64,000 nt of DNA, taken from NCBI RefSeq assembly GCF_029626035.1, contig NZ_JARUBE010000003.1:4960001-5024000 (forward strand), read 5' to 3'. The translations under genes and the position numbers were made by a program. Below the pieces are notes generated by a model. It saw nothing but the letters and a program-made list of their open reading frames with translations, had not been told where the DNA came from and ran no database searches. This document shows positions 32,934 through 41,524 of the stretch, in pieces (within the stretch, counting starts at the first letter, position 1; the number at the start of each line of letters is the position of its first letter). The DNA is from Micromonospora sp. WMMD980 (GTDB lineage: Bacteria; Actinomycetota; Actinomycetes; Mycobacteriales; Micromonosporaceae).

Positions 32934-32939
32934 ACACTA
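32934..32939 (-). promoter_or_regulatory. Candidate -10 box of the nuo operon promoter
   Basis: TAGTGT on the minus strand lies about 50 nt before the nuoA ATG, in an A/T-richer patch that stands out from its surroundings. No clear -35 hexamer could be fixed. No full Rex operator was seen here. Confidence 0.35.
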
Positions 32940-33004
32940 TTCACGTCCCTCACGACCTCGGTCGGCGGGGGTCGATCTCCGTCCGACCCGTGGGCGGTGG
33001 TCTG

Positions 33005-34279
33005 CTACACGGCCGGCGCCACCCTCGTCATGGCGTTGATGACCCGGTCCATCGCGTCCCCGCCGCGCGGGTCGGTCAGGTTCGCCAGCAGCTTCAGCAC
33101 GAACCGCATGAGCATCGGGTGCGGCATGCCGTGCTTCGTGGCCATCCGCATCACCTCGGGTCGGCCGATCAGCTTCACGAAGATCCCGCCGAGCCGGTAG
33201 TAGCCGCCGAAACGGGCCTTCAGCTCCTGCGGATAGGCCATCAGCGCGCGCTCCCGCTCGGCGCCGGCCGGGCGGGCCAGCGCCTGCACCGCGACCTCCG
33301 CGGCCAGCTCGCCGGACTCCATCGCGTACGCGATGCCCTCGCCGTTGAACGGGTTGACCATGCCGCCGGAGTCGCCGACGAGCAGCACGCCGCGGCTGTA
33401 GTGCGGGACGCGGTTGAAGCCCATCGGCAGCGCGGCGCCGAGGATCGGCCCCTCCGCGTTGGCCTCGTCGGTCATCCCCCAGTCCTCCGGGGTGTTGGCC
33501 AACCAGTCGGTGAGCAGCCTGCGGTAGTTCGTCTTGCCGAAGGCCGAGGAGGAGTTGAGCACGCCGAGGCCGACGTTCACCCGGCCGTCGCCGAGCCCGA
33601 AGATCCAGCCGTAGCCGGGCAGCAACGCGTCGTTGCCCTTGGACCGCAGCTCCAGCCAGGACTCCAGGTAGTCGTCGTCGTGCTTGGCCGGCGAGCGGTA
33701 GTAGCGACGGACCGCGACCCCGATCGGCCGGTCCTCCCGCTTGGCCATGCCGAGGGCGAGCGGGAACCGGCCGGAGACGCCGTCGGCGGCGACCACCAGC
33801 GGCGCGTGGAAGGTGGCCGGCTCCTTGCCGGGACCGACCTCGGCCTGCACCCCGACCACCCGGTCCTCGGCGTCGAGCACCGGACCGAGGACGTTGACGC
33901 CGGTGCGCAGCTCGGCGCCGGCGGTCACGGCACGCCGGGCGAGCAGGTCGTCGAAGTCGAGCCGGGTGCGGACCAGGCCGTAGTTGGGGAAGCTGGCCAG
34001 GTCGGGCCAGTCCAGCTCCAGGCGGACCCCGCCACCGATCACTCGCAGGCCCCGGTTGTGCAGCCAGCCGGCCTCGGGTGAGGTGTCCACGCCCATCCGA
34101 ATGAGCTGCCGCACGGCGCGGGGCGTGAGCCCGTCGCCGCAGACCTTCTCCCGGGGGAACTCCGTCTTCTCCAGCAACAGCACGCGTACGCCGTGCCGCG
34201 CCAGGTGGTATGCCGTGGCCGATCCTCCGGGACCGGCGCCCACGACGATGACGTCGGCGTCGTTCTCCACCGCGGTCAT
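33005..34279 (-). CDS. Geranylgeranyl reductase family FAD protein, MenJ-like
   Basis: 424 residues. The Rossmann FAD motif 'DVIVVGAGPGGSATAYHLA' is at the N-terminus, followed by 'KTEFPREKVCGDGLTPRAV' and 'LLVGDSGGMVNPFNGEGIAYAMESG', the signatures of geranylgeranyl reductases. In mycobacteria the homologous MenJ partly saturates the menaquinone side chain, and it lies near menG and a polyprenyl synthase as this gene does. That role is the best inference here; archaeal-type lipid or tocopherol roles are unlikely. The ATG at 34279 has GGAGG 6 nt upstream; an ATG 12 codons earlier lacks this. Confidence 0.85.
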   Translation of the reverse strand: MTAVENDADVIVVGAGPGGSATAYHLARHGVRVLLLEKTEFPREKVCGDGLTPRAVRQLIRMGVDTSPEAGWLHNRGLRVIGGGVRLELDWPDLASFPNYGLVRTRLDFDDLLARRAVTAGAELRTGVNVLGPVLDAEDRVVGVQAEVGPGKEPATFHAPLVVAADGVSGRFPLALGMAKREDRPIGVAVRRYYRSPAKHDDDYLESWLELRSKGNDALLPGYGWIFGLGDGRVNVGLGVLNSSSAFGKTNYRRLLTDWLANTPEDWGMTDEANAEGPILGAALPMGFNRVPHYSRGVLLVGDSGGMVNPFNGEGIAYAMESGELAAEVAVQALARPAGAERERALMAYPQELKARFGGYYRLGGIFVKLIGRPEVMRMATKHGMPHPMLMRFVLKLLANLTDPRGGDAMDRVINAMTRVAPAV

Positions 34280-34299
34280 CCGCGCCTCCTCCCGCATGC

Positions 34300-34317
34300 T
34301 CGTGAAATGCTTCACAA
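34300..34317 (-). promoter_or_regulatory. Rex-like operator upstream of the MenJ-like gene
   Basis: On the minus strand the site reads TTGTGAAGCATTTCACGA, one mismatch from the published Rex consensus TTGTGAA-N4-TTCACAA. It lies 21-38 nt upstream of the start codon, in the 5' leader. Rex represses respiratory genes at low NADH/NAD+, which would suit a menaquinone-modifying enzyme beside nuo. Confidence 0.55.
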
Positions 34318-34413
34318 GCCGATCGGGTTGGAGTCTATGACCGGCGTTACACTTGTATGCGACCAGGGGGGCCTAACTTCTCGGAAACCGGCCGGTAAGA
34401 GTGTGGAGATCGG

Positions 34414-34632
34414 TCACGGGCGAGCCGGCGCGGCCGGTCCGAGGCAGGCGTCGAGCCGGATCGTCTCGGGCAGGTGGTCGCGCAGCGCGCCACCGGCCGC
34501 GCGGTCCAGCGCCGCCAGCACCTCGGCGACCACCTGACGAACCTCGGTCGGATCCGCACCGGCCAGCTCCTTGAGCTGCGCGATCAGCTCGGCGGCGTCG
34601 TCGTCGGTGGCGGTGTGGTCGGATCCGGTCAT
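34414..34632 (-). CDS. Small hypothetical protein
   Basis: A 72-residue acidic, predicted helical protein (M-T-G-S-D-H-T-A-T-D-D-D then 'AAELIAQLKELAGADPTEVRQVVAEVLAALD'). I do not recognise a family. The start is supported by TAGGCT on the minus strand at 34640-34645, exactly 7 nt before the ATG, the leaderless arrangement seen at other genes here. It lies between menJ-like and menG on the same strand; a functional link is not evident. Confidence 0.6.
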   Translation of the reverse strand: MTGSDHTATDDDAAELIAQLKELAGADPTEVRQVVAEVLAALDRAAGGALRDHLPETIRLDACLGPAAPARP

Positions 34633-34704
34633 GGCCGCGAGCCTACGGCGCGAACCACCCAGAAGTCCGACATTCACGAAATGGCCGGTGAGCCGGCCAG
34701 GCGA

Positions 34705-35418
34705 TCAGTTCCGGACCGCACGGTGCAGCGCGACCACCCCGCCGGTCAGGTTGCGCCACGCCACCCGACCCCAGCCGGCGGCGCCGACCCGGGCGGCCAG
34801 CGCCGCCTGGTCCGGCCAGGCCCGGATCGACTCGGCGAGGTAGACGTAGGCGTCGGGGTTGCTCGACACCGCCCGGGCCACCACCGGCAACGACCGCATC
34901 AGGTACGACAGGTAGACCGTCCGGAACGCCGGGTTGACCGGGGTGCTGAACTCGCACACCACCAGCCGCCCGCCGGGCCGGGTGACCCGGGCCAGCTCGC
35001 GCAGGGCCGCGTCGGTGTCGTTCACGTTGCGCAGCGCGAAGGAGATGGTCACCGCGTCGAAGGTGGCGTCGGCGAACGGCAGCCGCAACGCGTCCCCGGC
35101 CAGCAGCGGCACCGCCGGGCGGGTGCGCTTGCCGGCGTGCAGCATGCCCAGTGACAGGTCGGCGCCGACCGCGTACGCGCCGGAGTGCGCCAACTCCTCG
35201 GTGGAGACGCCGGTGCCGGCGCCGACGTCCAGCACCCGCTCACCGGGATGCAGCCCGAGCGCCGCCCGGGTGGCCCGCCGCCAGGACCGGTCCTGCCCGA
35301 AGGCGAGCACGGTGTTGGTCAGGTCGTAGCGGGCCGCCACGCCGTCGAACATGGCGGCGACCTCGTGCGGCTGCTTCTCCAGGCTGGCGCGCCCGCCCTG
35401 CGGGGAACGACTGGTCAC
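34705..35418 (-). CDS. menG: Demethylmenaquinone methyltransferase
   Basis: 237 residues of the UbiE/MenG class I methyltransferase family. It shows '[29 protein letters not shown]' (UbiE signature 1), the SAM-binding '[16 protein letters not shown]', and '[35 protein letters not shown]' (UbiE signature 2). It adds the ring methyl group in the last step of menaquinone synthesis. The pathway's early steps here are futalosine-type (mqnA, mqnC). The GTG at 35418 is in frame; GGAGGG immediately precedes it, closer than ideal. Confidence 0.93.
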   Translation of the reverse strand: MTSRSPQGGRASLEKQPHEVAAMFDGVAARYDLTNTVLAFGQDRSWRRATRAALGLHPGERVLDVGAGTGVSTEELAHSGAYAVGADLSLGMLHAGKRTRPAVPLLAGDALRLPFADATFDAVTISFALRNVNDTDAALRELARVTRPGGRLVVCEFSTPVNPAFRTVYLSYLMRSLPVVARAVSSNPDAYVYLAESIRAWPDQAALAARVGAAGWGRVAWRNLTGGVVALHRAVRN

Positions 35419-35455
35419 CCCTCCACTCTGCCAGCCCCGCCATCCCGGGCACGGC

Positions 35456-35489
35456 GCGGGGGCGAGGTGGTCGCCCACCTCGCCCCCGC
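35456..35489 (-). terminator. Terminator after the first LPXTG gene
   Basis: A perfect 15-bp GC stem (35456-35470 with 35475-35489) with a TCGC tetraloop begins 19 nt past the stop codon at 35509. Confidence 0.8.
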
Positions 35490-35508
35490 CACGTCCGGTG
35501 CGACCGGA

Positions 35509-36768
35509 TCAGTCCTCGGTGCGCTCCTCGGTCGGGGCGACCAGGACCACCTTGCGACGTCGGGACAGCATCAGCAGCGCCGCGCCGGCGGCGAGCACGA
35601 CCGCGCCGATCCCGCCGATCAGGCCGACCTGCATGCCGGTCACCGGCAGGCCACCGTCGCCGGAGCCACCACCGCTGCCACCGCCCGCGGTCGGGGTCGG
35701 CGTCGGCACCGCCGTCGCGCTGCCGCTCGGGGTCGGCTCGGCCGTCGGCGTGGCCGTCGGGGTCGGGGTCGGGGTCGGCTCCGCGCTCGGGTCGACGAAG
35801 ACGTCGAACTGCGCGGTGTTGTCGACCTCGTCGACCTCGGTGAACGTCCGCCGCTGCGCCGAGCTGGCGGCCCGCGGCGTCTCCTCGGGCGCGCCCGAGG
35901 CGGAGTCCAGGCCGGCGGCGAAGACGAAGCCGGGGCGGAGCAGCTTCTCGGTCACGTCCGCGCCGACCGTCACCCGCACACCTGCGGTGTAGTACTGGCC
36001 GGGCTTGAGCACCACGCCTCGGTCCTCGCAGTACGCCTGCGCGAAGCCGCCGAGGTCCTGCTCGACGCAGCCCTCGGGCAGCTCGGCGAAGGTCACGCCG
36101 GCCGGCAACGTGATCCCGTACGCGACGCCGGTGGCCTTCCTGCTGCCGTCGTTGAAGACGGCCCAGTCCAGCGGCGCGGTCTCGCCCGGCCGGACCGGAC
36201 GGAGGTTCGCCTCACCGACCTCGTCGCCGTCGACCTGCACGTCGGCGTAGACGTCCTGCACCCAGGTGGTGAGGTCGTAGCCGGGCGCGGTGACGGTGAC
36301 GTCGTGGTCGACGGTGTTGTTCTCCAGGTCGGGGTCGGCGGTGGCCGAGCTGATGGAGACCGTGAGCGTGCCGGCCGCGCCCTTGCCGCCGGTGGAGAAG
36401 AGCGGGATGCCGAAGTCCTCGGTGGTGCCGGCGGCCAGGTCGCCGAGCAGGCAGGAGAAGGCGGTGCCCGCCACCTCGCACCCGTCCGGCACGAGCACGC
36501 CGACCTTGCGGGGCTTGAGGCCCTTGGTCTCCACCGTGACCCGGACGTCCTTGGCGTCGACGGTGCCGGTGGTGTTGTCCACCTGGAACTTGAACGGCTT
36601 GGCCTTGGCCTCGTCGACGCCCTTGGCCAGCTGGTAGCTGAGCGGGATGAGCTGAAGGTCGGCCTCGCCGGCGGCGTGCGCCGGGCCGGTGACCGCGCCG
36701 AGTCCGGCGGTCGAGAGCAGGGCCACCACACCGGCGCGCGCCAGCGTGGATCGGTAACGGTTGGTCAT
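35509..36768 (-). CDS. LPXTG-anchored surface protein, paralogue 1
   Basis: 419 residues: signal peptide (about 1-32, ending 'GPAHA'), a beta-rich ectodomain with repeated 'DLENNTVDHDVTVTAPGYDLTTWVQDVYADV'-type segments resembling DUF11/CARDB-like sandwiches, a Thr-Pro-rich stalk (about 320-365), then the sorting signal LPVTG, a membrane segment and an 'SRRRK' tail. A class E/F-type sortase would link it to the wall. Cys pairs ('DGCEVAGTAFSCLLG', 'EGCVEQDLGG.AQAYC') suggest disulphides. The ATG at 36768 is preceded by GGGGGAAC, the same leader as paralogue 2. Function unknown. Confidence 0.85.
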   Translation of the reverse strand: MTNRYRSTLARAGVVALLSTAGLGAVTGPAHAAGEADLQLIPLSYQLAKGVDEAKAKPFKFQVDNTTGTVDAKDVRVTVETKGLKPRKVGVLVPDGCEVAGTAFSCLLGDLAAGTTEDFGIPLFSTGGKGAAGTLTVSISSATADPDLENNTVDHDVTVTAPGYDLTTWVQDVYADVQVDGDEVGEANLRPVRPGETAPLDWAVFNDGSRKATGVAYGITLPAGVTFAELPEGCVEQDLGGFAQAYCEDRGVVLKPGQYYTAGVRVTVGADVTEKLLRPGFVFAAGLDSASGAPEETPRAASSAQRRTFTEVDEVDNTAQFDVFVDPSAEPTPTPTPTATPTAEPTPSGSATAVPTPTPTAGGGSGGGSGDGGLPVTGMQVGLIGGIGAVVLAAGAALLMLSRRRKVVLVAPTEERTED

Positions 36769-36884
36769 GGTTCCCCCGGGGGTAGGGACGTGCCGATCAG
36801 GCACGGAACGAACGGACGGTACCGGAGCGGCGCGGCGTAGCGCCAGCGCTGCGCGGCTGGGATTCCCACCTTCCTCGACTAACA

Positions 36885-36918
36885 GCAGGGGCGGGATGGT
36901 CACCCATCCCGCCCCTGC
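36885..36918 (-). terminator. Terminator after the second LPXTG gene
   Basis: A perfect 15-bp stem (36885-36899 with 36904-36918) with a TCAC loop lies 49 nt beyond the stop codon at 36967, separating the two LPXTG genes. Confidence 0.78.
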
Positions 36919-36966
36919 CGCGGTGCGTTATGTGAACGGCCCTCATGGGCCGATGGAGGACAACCG

Positions 36967-38139
36967 TCAGACGGTCGACTTCTCGTCGCCCGGGGTCACC
37001 AGGACCACGCGGCGCCGACGGGCGGCCATGAACAGCGCGCCACCGGCGGCCAGCACGGCCACGCCGACGCCGCCGAGCAGGCCGGCCTGCGGACCGGTGA
37101 CCGGCAGGCCACCGTCGTCGTCACCGTTGCCGCCGCCGGAACCACCCTGGGTGGCGGCGACCACGACAGCGTACGCGTCGGTGTTGTCGGTGGTGTCGAC
37201 CTCGACGGGCGCGGCGGGCTCGGCGTTCGCCGGCAGGGCGCTGCGGCCGGCGACCCGGGCGGTCAGCGACTGGCTGCCCAGGGCCTCGACCGTGACCTTG
37301 CCGCCCGACAGGCTGCCGGCCTTGACGTCCTTGCCGACGGTGAGCAGGTGGAAGAAGCGGCCACCGGCGATCTGGTCGTCACCCGGCTTGTCCTGCGACT
37401 CCGGGATCAGGTCCAGGTTCTGGTAGGTGCAGACCCGGGAGGACTTGGCGGCGTCGTCCACGCAGCCCTCCTCGGCCTCGGCGAACGTCACGCCCTTGGG
37501 CAGCTTGACGGCGATCTTCAGGCCGGCAGCGGTGGCGTCGCCCTGGTTCCAGGTGCTGTAGATGAGCTGCGCGGTCTCGCCGGCGTGCAGGTCGCCGACC
37601 ACCGCGATCTTGTCGCCCTCGACCTTGACGGCCTTGTCCACGTCGGACGCGACCACGGTCAGGTCCGGGCCGGTGCCCTCGACCTTGACCTTGACGGTCA
37701 CCTCGTTGTTGGACTCGTCCGGGTCCGGGCCGTCGTGCAGGATGATCGCGCTGATCTCGCCGGCGTCGCCGACCCCGGCGCCCTTGCGCTTCAGCGGGAA
37801 GCCCCAGTCGACGTCCGCGCCGGCCTTCAGCACGTCGCCCTGGATGCCACAGAGGATGATGCCGTCCTCGCGCTTGTTGCAACCGGACTCGTCGATGTCC
37901 ACCTTGGTGGTGTCCAGCTTGCTGATGTCCAGCCCGACGAGGATGCCCTTGGCGTCCACCTTGCTCTTGTTCAGCAGGGAGACGCTCGCGGTCTTGCCGG
38001 GCGCGCCCACGGCGATCGTGGTGCCGGTGGCCTCGATGGCGAGGTCGGCCGAGTTGGGCTCGGCCATCGCCGGCGCGGCGAAGAGGCCGGCGGCGAGGAC
38101 CCCGGTGGCACCGGCGAGCACGCGACTACGGATAAGCAT
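36967..38139 (-). CDS. LPXTG-anchored surface protein, paralogue 2
   Basis: 390 residues with the same plan as the downstream gene: signal peptide (1-26, ending 'APAMA'), an ectodomain with 'DPDESNNEVTVKVKVEGTGPDLTVVASDVDKAVKVEGDK' and 'LPKGVTFAEAEEGCVDD' segments that match the neighbour's, a short Gly/Asp linker, LPVTG, a membrane helix and an 'ARRRR' tail. It lacks the Thr-Pro stalk. The two genes probably arose by tandem duplication, yet each has its own terminator and a similar ACCCC...GGGGG leader. Function unknown; structural or adhesive roles are guesses. Confidence 0.85.
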   Translation of the reverse strand: MLIRSRVLAGATGVLAAGLFAAPAMAEPNSADLAIEATGTTIAVGAPGKTASVSLLNKSKVDAKGILVGLDISKLDTTKVDIDESGCNKREDGIILCGIQGDVLKAGADVDWGFPLKRKGAGVGDAGEISAIILHDGPDPDESNNEVTVKVKVEGTGPDLTVVASDVDKAVKVEGDKIAVVGDLHAGETAQLIYSTWNQGDATAAGLKIAVKLPKGVTFAEAEEGCVDDAAKSSRVCTYQNLDLIPESQDKPGDDQIAGGRFFHLLTVGKDVKAGSLSGGKVTVEALGSQSLTARVAGRSALPANAEPAAPVEVDTTDNTDAYAVVVAATQGGSGGGNGDDDGGLPVTGPQAGLLGGVGVAVLAAGGALFMAARRRRVVLVTPGDEKSTV

Positions 38140-38410
38140 GGAAGTGGTTCCCCCCGTGGGGTGCAGGAAAGGGTACGGGCGGGGACATTAGCGGTCCGCG
38201 ATCTCCCCCGCCATCCCACTCGACGGGCGTTCACCACCTGCACACCTAAGGACCGCTTAAAGGTGGTCCGAATTGATCGCTCTTGCTCCGCTGCGCCCCT
38301 CCCGGCGGCCGGACGACCGGCCCGCCGGAAGGACCCGTTAGCCCAGCGACCATCAGCCGTTCGACCGAATGCCGGTCGTCACGCGCCGTGCGGATCCACT
38401 CGCCGAGCGC
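38140..38410. other. Intergenic region between mqnC and the LPXTG pair
   Basis: No gene is supported. It holds the LPXTG gene's leader on the minus strand and an inverted repeat GGACC...GGTCC around TTTAAG near 38250-38270, which may be part of its promoter. A GC-rich hairpin near 38308-38334 could terminate mqnC. Confidence 0.5.
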
Positions 38411-39601
38411 TCAGTTCACCTCGACCAGCGGCAGCGACCGGCCCGCGCCGCCGCCCGGCAGGGCGATCGACGAGAAGTGCGAGACCACCCGGTCGTCGCT
38501 CGGGTCGTCGGCGGGGGTGTGGTGCACCGCGAGCCGGTGGTAGAGCGTGTCGCGCTGGGCCGGGATGCGGTCCGCCGAGCGGATCATGCCGATCAGCTCG
38601 TGCAGGTTGGACCGGTGCCGGGCGCCGGCGGAGGAGATGACGTTCTCCTCCAGCATGATCGAGCCGAGGTCGTCCACGCCCATGTGCAGGGCGAGCTGCC
38701 CGACGTCCTTCCCGGTGGTCAGCCAGGACGCCTGGAGGTGCGGCACCGTCTCGAAGAAGAGCCGGGCCACCGCGACCAGGCGCAGGTATTCCAGCGCGGT
38801 GGCCTGGGTGCGGCCCTTCAGGTGGTTGTTCTCCGGCTGGTAGGTCCACGGGATGAAGGCCCGGAAGCCGCCGGTGCGGTCCTGCACGTCCCGGATCATC
38901 CGCAGGTGCTCGATCCGCTCGGCGTTGGTCTCGCCGGTGCCCATCATCATGGTCGCGGTCGACTCCAGGCCCTGCCGGTGCGCCAACTCCATCACCTCGA
39001 GCCAGCGCGCGCCGGACTCCTTCAACGGCGCGATCGCCCGGCGCGGCCGGTCCGGCAGCATCTCGGCGCCGGCCCCGGCGATCGAGTCCAGGCCGGCGGC
39101 CTTGATCCGGGCGATGGCCTCGTCGAGGCTCACGCCCGACACCTTCGCCATGTGCAGGATCTCGCTCGGACCGATCGAGTGGATGGCGAGCTGCGGGTAG
39201 GCCCGCTTGACCGAGGAGAACAACTCCTCGTAGTAGTCCACGCCGTAGTCCGGGTGGTGCCCGCCCTGGAGCATCACCTGGGTGGCGCCCAGCTCGACCG
39301 CCTCGCCGCAGCGGCGCAGGATCTCTTCGGTCGGGTGGGTCCAGCCCTCGGCGTGCTTGGGGGCCCGGTAGAACGCGCAGAACTTGCACGCCGTCACGCA
39401 GACGTTCGTGTAGTTGATGTTGCGGTCGATCAGGTAGGTGACGACGTTGTCCGGGTAGCGGCGCCGCCGTACCGCGTCGGCCGCCTCGCCCAGCGCGTGG
39501 AAGGGCGCCTCGGTGTAGAGCAGCAGCGCCTCCTCGGGCGTGATCCGCCCGCCGTCCGCGCCACGCTGCAGGATGTCGTCGATCTCCCGGCTCACCGTCA
39601 C
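38411..39601 (-). CDS. mqnC: Cyclic dehypoxanthinyl futalosine synthase
   Basis: 396 residues of the radical-SAM superfamily. The CX3CX2C cluster motif is in 'NVCVTACKFCAFYR', followed by 'MLQGGHHPDYGVDYYEELF' and 'MMMGTGETNAERIEHL', diagnostic for MqnC. It cyclises dehypoxanthine futalosine in the futalosine route to menaquinone. The start is the GTG at 39601 with TAGGCT exactly 7 nt upstream, a leaderless promoter pattern; a long upstream open frame is not credible. Confidence 0.95.
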   Translation of the reverse strand: MTVSREIDDILQRGADGGRITPEEALLLYTEAPFHALGEAADAVRRRRYPDNVVTYLIDRNINYTNVCVTACKFCAFYRAPKHAEGWTHPTEEILRRCGEAVELGATQVMLQGGHHPDYGVDYYEELFSSVKRAYPQLAIHSIGPSEILHMAKVSGVSLDEAIARIKAAGLDSIAGAGAEMLPDRPRRAIAPLKESGARWLEVMELAHRQGLESTATMMMGTGETNAERIEHLRMIRDVQDRTGGFRAFIPWTYQPENNHLKGRTQATALEYLRLVAVARLFFETVPHLQASWLTTGKDVGQLALHMGVDDLGSIMLEENVISSAGARHRSNLHELIGMIRSADRIPAQRDTLYHRLAVHHTPADDPSDDRVVSHFSSIALPGGGAGRSLPLVEVN

Positions 39602-39608
39602 GCCACCG

Positions 39609-39614
39609 AGCCTA
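39609..39614 (-). promoter_or_regulatory. -10 box for leaderless mqnC
   Basis: TAGGCT on the minus strand, 7 nt before the GTG. The identical hexamer at the identical distance precedes the small gene starting at 34632. Confidence 0.5.
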
Positions 39615-39678
39615 CGTCGCGGCCCCGACGGCCGACACGCCACTCCTCGGCCAGGTGACGAGGACCCCAGTCGCCGGG

Positions 39679-40089
39679 TCAGGCCATGCCCGGGCTCGCC
39701 ACCGGCAACCCCACCGCCTTGGCCGCCTCCAGCGGTCGCCGGTCGTAGGTCAGGAAGGCCACGAACTCCGTGGTTGCTTGGCGGGCCAGGATCTCCGCGG
39801 TGGCGAGGTGGATCGCGTCGAGACTGCGCAGCATCGGCTCCGGGTAGGCACCCGCCGTCGCTCGGACCGCGGCGTCGATCTCGACCCGGTAGAGGCGGCC
39901 CAGTACCGACGGGACACCGACCAGCGCCTGCGGCGCGGCGCGGCGCAGCGCCCGCGGCACCTCCACCTCGACCAGGACCGACGAGACCAGGGCCGCGCCG
40001 GCACGGTCGTTCAGCCAGCCGAGCAGTTCCGGCGTCTCCTCCTCCCGCCGGAGCATCTTGATGACCGCCGCGGAGTCGAGATAGATCAC
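39679..40089 (-). CDS. vapC: VapC-type PIN-domain toxin
   Basis: 136 residues with a full PIN domain: Asp5 in 'YLDSAAVIK', a Glu in 'SSVLVEVEV', Asp in 'LDAIHLATA' and Asp in 'LTYDRRPLEAA' form the acidic Mg-binding site for RNA cleavage. The ATG overlaps the antitoxin stop (ATGA), the usual antitoxin-first arrangement. VapC targets are tRNA or rRNA in studied cases; the target here cannot be read. Confidence 0.92.
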   Translation of the reverse strand: MIYLDSAAVIKMLRREEETPELLGWLNDRAGAALVSSVLVEVEVPRALRRAAPQALVGVPSVLGRLYRVEIDAAVRATAGAYPEPMLRSLDAIHLATAEILARQATTEFVAFLTYDRRPLEAAKAVGLPVASPGMA

Positions 40090-40364
40090 CAGCGCTCCTC
40101 GTCGCGCGCCTCGACCAGGGCTGCCGCGACGTCCACGGTCGGATCGCCGAGCACCGGCGGCATGGGCACCGGTCCGGCCGTGGTCGGTGCCGTCGCCCGC
40201 CCTTCGGCCACCAGCCGGCCGAGCAGGGCGTCACCGGCCAGCACCGGCACCAGACGGGCGATCGGCTCGCCCCGGTCGGTCACCTCGACCGTCTCGCCCG
40301 CGCGCACCCTGGCCAACACCCGGCTGGTGTGCTGGTTCAGCTCCCGAACGGCGATCTGCTCCAT
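40086..40364 (-). CDS. vapB: Phd/YefM-type antitoxin
   Basis: 92 residues. The N-terminal DNA-binding part reads 'MEQIAVRELNQHTSRVLARVRAGETVEVTDRGEPIARLVP', a typical Phd/YefM fold. The C-terminal half is Pro/Ala-rich and acidic and would wrap the toxin. Translation couples to vapC by ATGA. TACACT lies 7 nt before the ATG (leaderless), and a perfect palindrome overlaps that -10 box, so autorepression is expected. Confidence 0.9.
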   Translation of the reverse strand: MEQIAVRELNQHTSRVLARVRAGETVEVTDRGEPIARLVPVLAGDALLGRLVAEGRATAPTTAGPVPMPPVLGDPTVDVAAALVEARDEERW

Positions 40365-40374
40365 GCGGCCAAGT

Positions 40375-40393
40375 GTAGAACGCCGCGTTCTAC
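40375..40393 (-). promoter_or_regulatory. Palindromic operator of the toxin-antitoxin pair
   Basis: A perfect 9-bp inverted repeat around one central base (GTAGAACGC and its mirror). It overlaps three bases of the TACACT -10 box (40372-40377) and, on the other side, lies just before the paaE stop at 40397. It is the likely binding site of the antitoxin dimer. Confidence 0.75.
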
Positions 40394-40396
40394 ATG

Positions 40397-41524
40397 TCAC
40401 GCGTCGTAGTCGACTGTCAGCTTGTCGGTGACCGGGCTGGACTGGCAGGTCAGGACGTAACCGGCGGCCAACTCGTCCGGCTCCAGGGCGTAGTTGCGCG
40501 CCATGGTCACCTCACCGTCGGTGACCCGGGCCCGGCAGGTGGAGCAGACCCCGCCCTTGCAGGCGTACGGCAGCTCGCCCCGCACCCGCAGCGCCGCGTC
40601 CAGCACCCGCTCGTCCCGGTCCATGGTGAAGCTCGACGACCGCCCGTCCAGCACCAGCGTCACCTCGGTGCCGGTTTCCACGCCGCTCCGTTCGACCGGG
40701 CGCCGGGCCGGCTCCGCCGCGGAGTCCACGTGGAACAGCTCGGTGTGCACCGCCTTGTCGGGCACCCCGCGCCCGGCCAGCACCGCCCTGGCGTCCTCCA
40801 CCATCGGATACGGGCCGCAGAGGAACCATTCCTCGATCTCGTCGCCCGGCACCACGGTCTCCAGCAGCCGGGTCAGCCGGTCGGCGTCGATCCGGCCGGA
40901 GAGCAGCGGCGACTCGCCCATCTCACGGGAGAGCACGTGCACCAGGTGCAGCCGGCTCGGATAGCGGTCCTTCAGGTCGGCCAGCTCCTCGGCGAACATC
41001 ACCGTGTTCGCCGTCCGGTTGCCGTACACCACGGTGAACGTGCTCTCCGGCTCGACGGCCAGCGCGGTCGCGGCCAGCCCGAGCACCGGCGTGATGCCGG
41101 AGCCGGCGACCACCGCGCCGTACCGGCGGGCCCGGTCCGGGGCGAACGCGGAGGTGAAGTGCCCGAGCGGCGGCAGCACCTCGACGGTGTCGCCCCCGCG
41201 CAGCGCCCCGCAGGCGTACGCGGAGAAGGCCCCGCCGGGAACCTCGCGCACCCCGATCCGCAACCGGCCGTGCCGGGCCAGCTCGTCCGGGGTGGAGCTG
41301 ATCGAGTACGACCGCCGGGCCTCCTCGGCCTCCGGGTCGTCCGCGACCGCCGGCCGGCGGACCGTGAGATGCTGCCCGGCCCGGAACGCGAACGTCTCCC
41401 GCAACTCCTCGGGCACCGCGAAGGTGATCGACACGGAGTCGTCGGTGAGCCGGTCCACCGCGGCGACGGGCAGCGGGTGGAAGACCGGCCGGCGGCGCAC
41501 TTGCCGGGTGATCGTGACAGTCAC
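40397..41524 (-). CDS. paaE: Phenylacetyl-CoA epoxidase, reductase subunit
   Basis: 375 residues: an FNR-like FAD/NAD(P)H module ('RRSYSISSTPDE' for FAD, 'GAVVAGSGITPVLGLA' for NAD(P)H, 'WFLCGPYPMVEDAR') followed by a plant-type 2Fe-2S domain ('CKGGVCSTCRARV' and a fourth Cys in 'VLTCQSS'). It passes electrons to the PaaA di-iron site. The GTG overlaps the paaD stop (GTGA). It is last in the operon. Confidence 0.95.
   Translation of the reverse strand: MTVTITRQVRRRPVFHPLPVAAVDRLTDDSVSITFAVPEELRETFAFRAGQHLTVRRPAVADDPEAEEARRSYSISSTPDELARHGRLRIGVREVPGGAFSAYACGALRGGDTVEVLPPLGHFTSAFAPDRARRYGAVVAGSGITPVLGLAATALAVEPESTFTVVYGNRTANTVMFAEELADLKDRYPSRLHLVHVLSREMGESPLLSGRIDADRLTRLLETVVPGDEIEEWFLCGPYPMVEDARAVLAGRGVPDKAVHTELFHVDSAAEPARRPVERSGVETGTEVTLVLDGRSSSFTMDRDERVLDAALRVRGELPYACKGGVCSTCRARVTDGEVTMARNYALEPDELAAGYVLTCQSSPVTDKLTVDYDA

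Noticed and set aside
32886..33004. Rex operator before nuoA
   Set aside because: Only GTGAA-like half sites and direct repeats are visible, not the inverted TTGTGAA-N4-TTCACAA pattern.
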